Source: Bradyrhizobium lupini
GTDB lineage: Bacteria > Pseudomonadota > Alphaproteobacteria > Rhizobiales > Xanthobacteraceae
NCBI RefSeq assembly: GCF_040939785.1
Contig: NZ_CP162553.1
Coordinates: 806,001-870,000 of the forward strand
Direction of reading: 5' to 3'
Length of the DNA: 64,000 nt
Positions 56,136 through 64,000 of the stretch are shown here, piece after piece. Below the pieces are notes generated by a model, which was not told the DNA's origin, did not search any database, and saw only the letters and a list, made by a program, of their open reading frames with translations. Each line of letters opens with the position of its first letter. Position 1 is the stretch's first letter. Position numbers and translations under genes: made by a program.

Positions 56136-56930
56136 TTACCCTCCGATCCGGCTGGGACCCGGCGGAACGACGCCGGGCGCACCAAGCCGATACCGAAGGG
56201 CCTGCTTGATGAGGGCCTGCGCCAAGACGCCTGCAAACAGCGTGTTCGTCGTGGCGTATCGCCACCACATCCGTCCAGGCTCCTGATAGATGCGGTACAG
56301 CCATTCGAGCCCGAGCCGCTGCATCTGTACCGGCGCGCGCCGAACAATGCCTGCTAGAACATCGAACGCACCACCCACGCCCATGATGAAGGGTACGCCG
56401 AGATCATCGCGATGGGCGGCGAGAAAGCGCTCTTTCCGGGGTGTCGGCATGCCGATGAAAAGACAATCAGCCGCGCTGGATTGGATGTCCCGGACGACGT
56501 CATTCTCTTGCTCGGGTTTGAAGTAGCCGTCGTGCCAGCCCGCAAAGGCAAGTGAAGGATACCTCCCGCGCGCCACTTGCACAGCTTGTTGTAGTACGAC
56601 GGGAGTGGCTCCCAGGAAATAGGGCTTGAAGCCCTCGTGCGCACATACCGCAAGCAACTCGGCAAGGAGATCCACGCCCGCGACCCGCGACGTCGCCGGA
56701 AGCCCGAGCGCTCGGGCGCCCCAGAGAATTCCCATGCCGTCGATGCCAACGACATCGCTGTTGGCGACATCGGCCGCAAGCACGGGATCGGATCGCATAT
56801 TGACGAATTTGGCGACGTTCAGCGCCACATGTTGCAACCGCTGACGGCTGCGCATGGCCCCGCGCGCCAATTCGACGGTTTCAGCCATTGTCAGGAAGTC
56901 GACGGGGCATCCCAGAAATGATGCGCGCAT
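56136..56930 (-). CDS. WecG/TagA/CpsF-family glycosyltransferase
   Basis: The 264-residue protein contains LNVAKFVNMRSDPVLAADVA, DGMGILWGARALGLP and the signature FIGMPTPRKERFLAAHRDDL and GVGGAFDVLAGIVRRAPVQM, followed by LGLEWLYRIYQEPGRMWWRY. Members transfer N-acetylmannosamine or N-acetylmannosaminuronic acid to a lipid-linked acceptor at the membrane face. ATG 56930 has GGGAG upstream; ATG 56960 has none. It is the first gene of the unit 56930 to 50585. Confidence 0.87.
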   Translation of the reverse strand: MRASFLGCPVDFLTMAETVELARGAMRSRQRLQHVALNVAKFVNMRSDPVLAADVANSDVVGIDGMGILWGARALGLPATSRVAGVDLLAELLAVCAHEGFKPYFLGATPVVLQQAVQVARGRYPSLAFAGWHDGYFKPEQENDVVRDIQSSAADCLFIGMPTPRKERFLAAHRDDLGVPFIMGVGGAFDVLAGIVRRAPVQMQRLGLEWLYRIYQEPGRMWWRYATTNTLFAGVLAQALIKQALRYRLGAPGVVPPGPSRIGG

Positions 56931-57120
56931 TGGAACTACTCCCAGAAAACCAGACCCCATTTAAGTTTGCATTTAAGATTATTATAGAGATAATACGCAG
57001 CGGATATTTAATTGCAAGGTTTAAATGATCGAACTTGGCCACACGCTGCGGAGAATGAAAGCTGCCGGGCAGATGAGGGCAGGCGGCGAACGGAACAGAA
57101 ATTAAATGGGAAATTAAACG
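56931..57120. promoter_or_regulatory. AT-rich divergent promoter region
   Basis: Blocks at 56959-57030 (tttaagtttgcatttaagat, ggatatttaattgc, aaggtttaaatgatcg) and 57101-57120 (aattaaatgggaaattaaac) lie between the divergent WecG-like and glycosyltransferase genes. The TTTAA words repeat about every 10-50 bp. It is the likely control region of the acidic-sugar operon. Confidence 0.55.
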
Positions 57121-58008
57121 ATGATTTCCGTCATTATTCCCCACCTCAACCAGCCTGATGCGCTGGAAGCCTGTTTGCGTAGCCTTGACGCACAGACCCT
57201 GAGTCGGCATTCGTTCGAGGTCATCGTGGTAGACAACGGATCGGCAACGTCCCCAACGGACGTCGTTGCTCGACATCCCGGGGTGTCTTTGCTGCATGAA
57301 TCGGAGCCCGGTCCCGGTCCAGCGCGCAATGCCGGCGTGACGATCGCGAGAGGTGAGATGCTCGCCTTCATCGATGCGGATTGCAGGGCGCATCCGGATT
57401 GGCTTCACATCATAGTGCAATGGTCGCGCTCGTCGCCGCCTGACACGGTCCTCGGGGGCGACGTTCGCATCTGGACGGCGGAAAATGAGAGTCTTAGTGC
57501 CGTTGCAGCTTATGAGACCGTCTTCGCTTACCGCTTCAAGCTTTATATCGAGCGCCACGGTTATTCCGGCACAGGAAATATGGCAGTGCTTCGTCGCGAT
57601 TTCGATCGCGTCGGCCCATTCGCTGGCGTCGATGTTGCGGAAGACATGGAGTGGGGGCAGCGTGCACTACGTGCCGGACTCCGATTTCGGTACATCCCCG
57701 ACATGGTCGTCTTCCATCCAGCGCGAAGCTCCCTTCGGGAGCTCTATGCAAAATGGGATCGACAAATCGCACACTATCGCAACATGGCTGAAGGTAATCC
57801 AGCATGGCAATTGCGTTGGATTGCGCAGGCTTTGCTGGTCCTGGCATCACTTGCGCCAGGCGCTGTTACGATACTAACCAGCGACCGTCTACATGGCGGC
57901 AGCCCCCGTCTCAAGGCTATCGCCGTTCTGTGTGCTGTCCGAGCACATCGTGCCATGACGATGCTTTCGCACCTGGGCGGGCGGCGAGCAATGGCTTGGA
58001 ACCGTTAG
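57121..58008 (+). CDS. Glycosyltransferase family 2
   Basis: The 295-residue GT-A transferase starts MISVIIPHLNQPDALEACLR and has FEVIVVDNGSATSPTD, GPGPARNAGVTIARGEMLAF and IDADCRAHPDWL (donor-binding DAD). GTGNMAVLRRDFDRVGPFAG and AEDMEWGQRALRAGLRFRYI are the acceptor-side motifs. One or two weak hydrophobic segments near the C-terminus may anchor it. It is a single-gene unit. Confidence 0.83.
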   Translation: MISVIIPHLNQPDALEACLRSLDAQTLSRHSFEVIVVDNGSATSPTDVVARHPGVSLLHESEPGPGPARNAGVTIARGEMLAFIDADCRAHPDWLHIIVQWSRSSPPDTVLGGDVRIWTAENESLSAVAAYETVFAYRFKLYIERHGYSGTGNMAVLRRDFDRVGPFAGVDVAEDMEWGQRALRAGLRFRYIPDMVVFHPARSSLRELYAKWDRQIAHYRNMAEGNPAWQLRWIAQALLVLASLAPGAVTILTSDRLHGGSPRLKAIAVLCAVRAHRAMTMLSHLGGRRAMAWNR

Positions 58009-58152
58009 TTCACGCCAGTTCAGCAGGTCCCGCACCAAAGACGTGGTCGTGCGTCAGTTGCAGCAAATCGGAACGTCGGCCGAATGACCACAGGATCCAG
58101 CCGAGCTCGTAGCTGCGACACTCAAGCCGAACACCCACGTTCGCGTTGTCGA

Positions 58153-59196
58153 TCAGCGTCCCCCCTTGTCGCGCCAGACGTTCTTGACCGCGCGCAACAC
58201 CCGCGGCGCCTTGGTCTTCAATTCATGCTTGCGTACCTGCGAACGGATGGTCAGGCCTAGTTCAGGCACGAGCATGGTCCGGCCCAGCTGGTTGTGACCA
58301 AGTACCCAGTTGAATCCCTTGATCAAGGCGTCCCGCGCTTCTCGCCGCCCAAAGCGCTCTGCCCATTCCAGCAGCGCCGGGGCCATTCCATACTGATGGA
58401 CTGAATAGACTTCGTAGAAATCAAGGACGCGGCCGCTCAGCGCGTCGAAAAACCAGGGCCATTCGCCTTGTGGCCCCTGGACCGCTATGAGATCGCGCAC
58501 ACAAGTATCGGCCATGACAAGCGCAGACGCATCGCCAAGGAATTCGCCATACTGATAGCAGGCGATGGAGAGATAGGTCTGGGTCGCAAATGACGCGAAA
58601 CGGCGTCGAAAGCCACCCGGGGCGTCGAAGAACAGTCCCGACTCGCTATGGAAACGCTCCTTCAGGAAGCGAAAGAGCGGGGCGGCGAAGCACGTCCACT
58701 CCCTGTTACCTGCCCTTGCCTGAGCGACGACTCCCGTCAGCAGCATGCCCAGATCCTGCGCCCGAAACGTGCTCCACCGTGACTCATCCGACAGAGTCCG
58801 CTTCAGCTCGCGCGTCACCTGCTCCGGAATCGGAAGGTCGAGCTCGGCGGCGGCCCACAAGGCCATGCCAAAGGCATATTTGCGCACTGGAAGTGCGGTG
58901 AGCTGCATGACATTTCGATGGAATATCTCTGGGATATCGATACCGATCGGACGTTCCACGACCCGCGACATCCCAAGCAGGACATTGAGGGTATAAAACA
59001 CGTCACTATGCGGTATCGACTCGTTTGGGGAAGCACGTCTGTCGAGGTGATAAATGTGCGACCAACGGCGCTCCCCGGGCAACCAGCAGCGTTCCAGGCC
59101 TTTGAGCGCATAGTTTATCAGCGGTGAGTTGAGGGACGGCGTGTTCGCCGCGGCCGGCACTGCCAGCTTCACACCAAAATTGGGACCGATCATCAT
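58153..59196 (-). CDS. Unrecognised helical (possible alpha/alpha-barrel) protein of the polysaccharide locus
   Basis: The 347-residue protein has repeated helical segments and aromatic-rich loops (FYTLNVLLGMSRVVERP, KYAFGMALWAAAELDLPIPE, TYLSIACYQYGEFLGDASAL, GEWPWFFDALSGRVLDFYEV, SVHQYGMAPALLEWAERFGR). The pattern of paired helices with conserved WPW and HQYGMAP stretches recalls alpha/alpha-toroid enzymes such as uronate lyases, epimerases or glycoside hydrolases. I cannot assign a family. It lies 24 bp upstream of the second type I secretion operon end and may act on the polysaccharide. Confidence 0.7.
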   Translation of the reverse strand: MMIGPNFGVKLAVPAAANTPSLNSPLINYALKGLERCWLPGERRWSHIYHLDRRASPNESIPHSDVFYTLNVLLGMSRVVERPIGIDIPEIFHRNVMQLTALPVRKYAFGMALWAAAELDLPIPEQVTRELKRTLSDESRWSTFRAQDLGMLLTGVVAQARAGNREWTCFAAPLFRFLKERFHSESGLFFDAPGGFRRRFASFATQTYLSIACYQYGEFLGDASALVMADTCVRDLIAVQGPQGEWPWFFDALSGRVLDFYEVYSVHQYGMAPALLEWAERFGRREARDALIKGFNWVLGHNQLGRTMLVPELGLTIRSQVRKHELKTKAPRVLRAVKNVWRDKGGR

Positions 59197-59220
59197 CGCA
59201 CTACACCATAGTCAATCGGG

Positions 59221-60648
59221 TCAGTATTCCCGGATGCTTTCATCTAATCCGCGAAGCAAGGGATAGAGGAAATAGGAAATCACCGTCCGCTTTCCGAGCT
59301 TTATTTCGGCGGTGACCGCCATACCTGGCATGAACTGAACGCGTTCCGGCGGCAGCCGAAGATGCATGTCGCGCAAATCGATCAGTACGCGATAAAAGGG
59401 AGCTGACGGGCGGCGCGCACCATCGGCCTTCGCGTCTGGCGAGAATGAGTCCTGGCTGATGACCCCAATCTCACCAGTTGCCGTGCCGTACTTCTGGAAC
59501 GGAAATGCTTCAAACTTGATTCGTACGGCCTGCCCGACCGTCAGCTGTCCGATATCCCTACCTTCGACGTTGACCTCCGCCCGGAGCGTCTCGTCGCGAG
59601 GGACCAATACAAAAAATGTCTCGGCCTCGCGAATTACTGAACCCACCGTCCGATTGGCAATTTCAAGTACCACCGCATCAGCCGGTGCGTGCAGCACGAT
59701 CAATTGCCGGCGAAGCTCCGTCTTCTTGAGCTCCTCCGCGGCGCTGTTACGCTTGGGCAACGTCTCCACGAGCTCCTGATAGGCAGTGCGGCGAAACTCT
59801 GCAGCGAAGACCTTTTGGTCTGCACGGGCCTTATCCAAACGATGCATGTTGTCGACAATGGCGCCACGAACACGCGCCAGATTGCTTTCAACCTCCAGCC
59901 GCGCGTCCCGGGACAACAGGAAGTTCAGTCTTGAACCGACCTCCTTCGCCATCAACACATTTCGCATGGCCTCAATGGACTGCATGGTCTCCAGCCGCTG
60001 GGTCAGAACGAATTCCTCATCCTGGGCCGTCTTCAGATTGGCCTGAGCGGACGCAATCTGCGCGTCGTAGTTCTGGATCTGAAGATCGTAAGCCGACCTT
60101 CTCTGGAGAAATACCTTTCGCTGCAGCGCCTGATCGGCATTCGCAGGCTCCTCGAGAACGTACTCAACGCCGTCCAATTCCGCCCGGACCCGGTCGATGG
60201 AGGCGTCGAAACCCGCCAGGCGGCTGCGCAGTTGATCAAGGTCGGCCTGAGAAAATGTCGGATCGAGGATCGCAAGGACATCGCCGCGATTAACCGGATC
60301 GCCGGCCTTAACGCGAATTTCCCGAATGACCGATGTTTCCAGCGGCTGGACGACCAGGTTGGGACGTGTGGTAATCAGTTTGCCCTGTGCCGTCACAATC
60401 ATGTCGACACGCGACACGCACGCGAACGCGATCGCGGTCGCGATCAGGGCGACGACACAATAGAGCGTGATCCGTCCTCCGCGCGGTGGCGTTCCCTGCT
60501 CGATCTCGGCGGCGTCGGACTGAAATTCCGCAACTACGCGAGATGCCGTCGACGCGGGCCTCGACAGCCCTCGCCGCTTCCGCGAAACGGTCGAAGGCCC
60601 CGATCTGCCGGAGCTCCCCTCCGCCCTGCTTTTCTCGGCACCGGTCAT
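59221..60648 (-). CDS. Type I secretion membrane-fusion protein (HlyD family), second system
   Basis: The 475-residue protein starts at ATG 60648, overlapping the ABC stop (ATGA). After a basic N-terminal tail comes a membrane helix (ITLYCVVALIATAIAFACV), the lipoyl-like half (TRPNLVVQPLETSVIREIRV), a coiled-coil with LVETLPKRNSAAEELKKTEL, and the HlyD domain ending ISYFLYPLLRGLDESIREY. It is longer and distinct from the system-1 adaptor at 33170, so it belongs to another subfamily. Confidence 0.88.
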   Translation of the reverse strand: MTGAEKSRAEGSSGRSGPSTVSRKRRGLSRPASTASRVVAEFQSDAAEIEQGTPPRGGRITLYCVVALIATAIAFACVSRVDMIVTAQGKLITTRPNLVVQPLETSVIREIRVKAGDPVNRGDVLAILDPTFSQADLDQLRSRLAGFDASIDRVRAELDGVEYVLEEPANADQALQRKVFLQRRSAYDLQIQNYDAQIASAQANLKTAQDEEFVLTQRLETMQSIEAMRNVLMAKEVGSRLNFLLSRDARLEVESNLARVRGAIVDNMHRLDKARADQKVFAAEFRRTAYQELVETLPKRNSAAEELKKTELRRQLIVLHAPADAVVLEIANRTVGSVIREAETFFVLVPRDETLRAEVNVEGRDIGQLTVGQAVRIKFEAFPFQKYGTATGEIGVISQDSFSPDAKADGARRPSAPFYRVLIDLRDMHLRLPPERVQFMPGMAVTAEIKLGKRTVISYFLYPLLRGLDESIREY

Positions 60649-62849
60649 GCGACCTGTCTCGTCTGCTGATTCCAGAGATGTCTGTAGATCGTACACTTCG
60701 CCAGCAGCCCGTCGTGACGATCCACATCGACGATTCGTCCACGGTCGATGACCAAAATCTGGCTCGCATCCGACAGCATCGAAAGCCGATGCGATACAAT
60801 GATGACGGTCCGTCCTTCGGCGATACGCCGCAGATTGCGCCGGATGATCGCTTCGCTCTCGGAGTCCAGCGCGCTGGTCGCTTCATCGAGGATCAGAATG
60901 CGCGGGTTGACGATCAAGGCGCGGGCGATCGCAAGCCGCTGCTTTTGCCCGCCCGACAGGTTCGATGCCTGCTCCTCGAGCATGGTATCGAATCCCCTCG
61001 GCAGCCGCTCTATGAACTCGTCGGCGCCGGCGAGCTGGGCCGCCCTGACAACTTCTTCGAACGTCGCGTCACGCTTCACGCAAGCGATGTTTTCGCGCAC
61101 GGTGCCCCGGAACAGGAAATTGTCCTGGAGCACGACCCCGAGATTCCGCCGCAGGTGGGTAAGATCAATCTCGCGCAAATCATGGCCGTCGATCCGTAGT
61201 AGTCCCTGCTGCACCGGATACATTCCCGCGATCAGTCGCGTCAGCGTCGTCTTGCCTGAGCCGCTCCGACCGACAATCCCAAAGACCGAACCGGGAGCGA
61301 TTGAAAACGAGACGTCGTCCAGCGCCGGCGCTCCCTCGCCATAGCGGAAGGTCACGTTTTCAAACTCGATCTGGCCGACCAAATCGGGACGCAGCCCGTC
61401 CCGATGACCGTCCCGTTCCGGCTGCCTATTCATGACCTCGCCCAGCATCTTAACCGCCAGCGCGACCTCCTGATACTCGTGAACCATGGTCACCATCTGA
61501 ACCAGCGGCCCCGAGACGCGTCCCGCCAGCATGTTGAAGGCGACCAGTGCGCCGATCGTCATCTCGCCACCGAAGACGTCCAGCGCGCCCAGAGCCACGA
61601 TACCGAGCGTCATCATCTTCTCGAGAAAACCGGTCAGTGCCTGGGCGCCCGCCGAGATCTTTTCAACCCCGAAACGCATCGATACCGATTGCGCGCAGCG
61701 ATCGTCCCATGCCCTGTTCTGGTTGGGCTCCATGGCCAAAGACTTCACCGTGCGCATTCCGTGCACCGTCTCGACCAGAAGAGCCTGGCGGCCGGCTTCG
61801 GCTTGGTAGAGCTGGTAGAGCCGTCGTCGGAACGGTCCCATCAAAATCACAATCACGCTACCGCTGATGGCGGTAAAGGCCAGGACGACGCATGTCAGCT
61901 TAACGCTGTAGAGCGCGAGGACAGGCAGGAAGACGAACAGCGAAAGCGCGTCCAATGCGGTCAGGAACAGTCGACCGGTCAGAAACTCGCGAATCCGCCC
62001 GGCCTGCTGCATGTGCTTCACCAGCACACCGGCCGAGATATGCTCGAAGAAGGTTACGGGAAGTCCCAAAAGGTGCCGGAACGTTTTGGTCGCAACCCGG
62101 ATGTCGATCTTGTTCGTGGCATAAAGCAGCAGGTAACGACGCAAGAAGCTGAATATGGCATCGAAGGAGAGCGCGATAATCGCGCCAGCCGAGAGTACGT
62201 AGAGCGTCGTGAGACTCTCGTGGACAAGAACCTTGTCGATCACGAGTTGAAAGAAGATTGGAAGCGCGAGGCCGAGCGCATACAGGAAGACGGCGGCGAT
62301 CGCGACGTCAGAGAACAAGCGCCATTCCCGGAGCATTTCGGGTACGAACCAGCGCAATCCAAAGGTCCTCGGGCCCTGTGTTGAACGACTCTCGCGCTTG
62401 AACAGGACAACCTTTCCGAGCCATCTGGCACAAAATCGTTCGGCATCGACGAGCAGCGGTTCGTCCCTCCGCTCAGCCAAGGGATCAAAGACGGTTATGG
62501 CATCGCGTTCCGGCCCGGCGCCGACCACAAGCACCCAGTTCTGGTTCGAGAGCTGAACAAGAGCCGGATAGGCTTCGCCGAGCTGGCATAGTGCCTTCCA
62601 ATCGAGCTGCGTCGCCTGGGCGCGAAGCCCGGCCTCATGCGCCATGCGCAGCAAGAGGTCAGTCGAGATGCCGGCATCATCGACGGCATATGCATGACGC
62701 AAACGGTCCGACGGCAGATCGATACCGTGATGGGCAGCGACCCTTGAAAGGCATTCGAGCGCCGTCCGGGTAGCCAAACGCGGCTCGTCCTCAGATAGGG
62801 GCGCTGCCGGTTCACATTGTTCGATTTCAACGGAAGTTGGTTGAGACAT
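60645..62849 (-). CDS. Type I secretion ABC exporter with C39-like domain (HlyB/LapB type), second system
   Basis: The 734-residue protein has an N-terminal C39-peptidase-like domain at about 25-150. Its Cys lies in TALECLSRVAAHHGIDLPSD rather than in the catalytic QxxxDCG context, so it is probably a non-cleaving substrate-recognition domain. The six-helix membrane part follows (VFLYALGLALPIFFQLVIDK), then the ATPase with Walker A GRSGSGKTTLTR, signature LSGGQKQRLAIARAL and Walker B LILDEATSALDSES. Domain order and length are typical of HlyB/LapB. ATG 62849 is chosen; GTG 62918 is possible. It likely exports the DUF4082-type protein. Confidence 0.9.
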   Translation of the reverse strand: MSQPTSVEIEQCEPAAPLSEDEPRLATRTALECLSRVAAHHGIDLPSDRLRHAYAVDDAGISTDLLLRMAHEAGLRAQATQLDWKALCQLGEAYPALVQLSNQNWVLVVGAGPERDAITVFDPLAERRDEPLLVDAERFCARWLGKVVLFKRESRSTQGPRTFGLRWFVPEMLREWRLFSDVAIAAVFLYALGLALPIFFQLVIDKVLVHESLTTLYVLSAGAIIALSFDAIFSFLRRYLLLYATNKIDIRVATKTFRHLLGLPVTFFEHISAGVLVKHMQQAGRIREFLTGRLFLTALDALSLFVFLPVLALYSVKLTCVVLAFTAISGSVIVILMGPFRRRLYQLYQAEAGRQALLVETVHGMRTVKSLAMEPNQNRAWDDRCAQSVSMRFGVEKISAGAQALTGFLEKMMTLGIVALGALDVFGGEMTIGALVAFNMLAGRVSGPLVQMVTMVHEYQEVALAVKMLGEVMNRQPERDGHRDGLRPDLVGQIEFENVTFRYGEGAPALDDVSFSIAPGSVFGIVGRSGSGKTTLTRLIAGMYPVQQGLLRIDGHDLREIDLTHLRRNLGVVLQDNFLFRGTVRENIACVKRDATFEEVVRAAQLAGADEFIERLPRGFDTMLEEQASNLSGGQKQRLAIARALIVNPRILILDEATSALDSESEAIIRRNLRRIAEGRTVIIVSHRLSMLSDASQILVIDRGRIVDVDRHDGLLAKCTIYRHLWNQQTRQVA

Positions 62850-63162
62850 TTTGAGATCGTGAGCTGTCCGAAACCGATGGGGCACGCTCGACTCGCACAG
62901 CAGCCTGTGGCGCTGCACCTGGCGCTCTCGGCTGATTGCGTTGAACGACGCCGGCGTCTACGAGACCTTGAAGCGCGGTCTGCATCACCTCGACAGAGTT
63001 CGCGAACGACTCCGCCGAAAAGATCAACCTTTGCCGAAAGACCTTCTTTGGCGCATTGTTGGCGTCACGTTCCGTAGGCGAGAGACTGAACAGATCCACC
63101 CGCACGATCGATCCGCCAATTGTAACCTCGTCAATCCCGTCAGTATAAATTTCTGCGTGCAT
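62827..63162 (-). CDS. Small hypothetical protein of the second secretion operon
   Basis: The 111-residue protein starts at ATG 63162 with a strong AGGAG ribosome site. It contains ITIGGSIVRVDLFSL-like strands (EVTIGGSIVRVDLFSLSPTE), KKVFRQRLIFSAESFANSVE and a Pro/Arg-rich, probably disordered C-terminus. It overlaps the ABC exporter start by 23 bp and lies 9 bp after the secreted-protein gene, so it is translated with both. It could be a chaperone or secretion accessory. I do not recognise the family. Confidence 0.7.
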   Translation of the reverse strand: MHAEIYTDGIDEVTIGGSIVRVDLFSLSPTERDANNAPKKVFRQRLIFSAESFANSVEVMQTALQGLVDAGVVQRNQPRAPGAAPQAAVRVERAPSVSDSSRSQNVSTNFR

Positions 63163-63171
63163 CCAAATCTC

Positions 63172-64000
63172 CTATGCTGCGAGCTGCGCCCTGAAGACGA
63201 CGTCGACCGCGTAGCTCGTCGCGTTAAAGGTGTTGCTCGGGAAGAGGCTGCCGGATCCGTACGCGTAGACGCCGTTACCCCCGCTTGACGAGGATGACGG
63301 AGCCGTTAGTGGTCCGTTGGTCACCGCATTGGCAAACAGGTTTGGATCGTCCGAGTAGTTGCCCGCAGTGTGGTAGGAAGCGATATAAGTCGTTCCCGCC
63401 GTGATCGTGACTGGCGTCGCGAAGTTGACCTGCTGCCAGCCGCTCGCCGTCTCGTTGGAAAAGGTCGCGGTGGCTAACAAGCTGCCTGTGCTGCTCCAGA
63501 GATCGGCGACGTGCGTCCCCGTGTTGGATGGTCCCTTGTAGAAGCGCACGCCAACAATGTCGCCCGAGGTGGACGCCTGAAACTTCATACCCAGTTCGAC
63601 AGAATTTGGATCATTCACTGTAACCACGCTTGGCGTTGGATTCGCGCTGAACAGACTCACAGTGCTCGCGGACGGCGCATGGACGGTGACATCCGCCCTC
63701 GCGCTTGCCGTGCCGCCCCGGCCATCCGCGATGACGTAGTTGAACGACGCCGGTCCGGTGTATCCGTTGACTGGCGTGAACGTCACAGTGTTGTTTTGAG
63801 AACTGAAACCGACTGTACCGTTGACGGCGCCACTGACGCCCGTGATCGTAAGAGCATCCCCATTCAGATCGGTATCGTTTGCTAGAAGCGTCGAACCGGA
63901 AATACTGAGAGGTACATTTTCGGTCGCATTGAAACCACTGTCGTTATTGGCGATCGGGGGCTGGTTCGTGCCGCCGGTGGAATTGTTGAACACGACGTCG
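63172..64000 (-). CDS. Secreted DUF4082/cadherin-like repeat protein, C-terminal part (cut by window edge)
   Basis: The frame is open from the window edge to TAG 63172. The visible 276 residues hold the end of a preceding unit (DVVFNNSTG), a VCBS/cadherin-like domain (NQPPIANNDSGFNATENVPL, VNGYTGPASFNYVIADGRGG) and a DUF4082 domain (SVELGMKFQASTSGDIVGVR, YIASYHTAGNYSDDPNLFAN), ending SYAVDVVFRAQLAA. Since the left-hand fragment ends like a DUF4082 domain, at least two such modules are in tandem. It is probably the substrate of the exporter downstream. Confidence 0.8.
   Translation of the reverse strand, partial: DVVFNNSTGGTNQPPIANNDSGFNATENVPLSISGSTLLANDTDLNGDALTITGVSGAVNGTVGFSSQNNTVTFTPVNGYTGPASFNYVIADGRGGTASARADVTVHAPSASTVSLFSANPTPSVVTVNDPNSVELGMKFQASTSGDIVGVRFYKGPSNTGTHVADLWSSTGSLLATATFSNETASGWQQVNFATPVTITAGTTYIASYHTAGNYSDDPNLFANAVTNGPLTAPSSSSSGGNGVYAYGSGSLFPSNTFNATSYAVDVVFRAQLAA

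Overview
The window looks like a chromosomal segment of a GC-rich alphaproteobacterium, most likely Bradyrhizobium or a close relative. This rests on gene content: paired ribose/rhamnose-type sugar ABC operons, a phasin, a short H-NS-like protein, a LapG-type transglutaminase-like cysteine peptidase, an OprB porin remnant and an IS110 remnant. I recognise no rRNA, tRNA or CRISPR array.

Layout. (1) 1-15.8 kb, sugar uptake and catabolism. A DeoR regulator is divergent from a truncated ABC ATPase gene. An aldo/keto reductase and an SMP-30-type lactonase sit beside a minus-strand sugar ABC operon (binding protein, ATPase, two permeases). A divergent plus-strand operon encodes a second sugar ABC system, an FGGY kinase and a class II aldolase. 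(2) 15.8-28 kb, a sparse accessory zone with a porin remnant, a secreted GGND-repeat protein, a broken IS110 transposase flanked by two similar stem-loops, a Crp-type regulator, a phasin, a LuxR regulator, an H-NS-like protein and several very small genes. (3) 28-32.4 kb, two related small genes with Tat-like leaders (25.1 and 28.2 kb), then a compact operon of a 2OG-Fe(II) oxygenase, an unrecognised Rossmann-like protein and a formyltransferase, convergent with the cysteine peptidase. (4) 33-41.7 kb, a type I secretion pair with its probable beta-helix substrate, and a paralogous beta-helix protein carrying a Tat-like signal instead. (5) 39.6-58 kb, a polysaccharide locus: glycosyltransferases, FkbM methyltransferase, Wzy-like polymerase, flippase, two DegT aminotransferases, an epimerase, and a WecB/WecC/WecG set with Gfo/Idh dehydrogenase and hexapeptide acetyltransferase that could supply an acetamido-mannuronic acid sugar. 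(6) 58-64 kb, a second type I secretion pair with a DUF4082-containing secreted protein that runs off the window.

The two secretion systems, their repeat-rich substrates and the polysaccharide genes together look like a cell-surface or biofilm-matrix island. Nearly every transcription unit from 18 to 57 kb is preceded by a short AT-rich block with TTTAAAT or ATTTAAT words, suggesting shared regulation.

A caution that affects many entries: at least eleven clear one-base frameshifts occur, mostly in short homopolymers, in genes whose two halves otherwise read as one normal protein. Insertions and deletions are about equally common. Uncorrected sequencing indels are the simplest explanation. 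I give these genes their reconstructed extents and mark the shift site.
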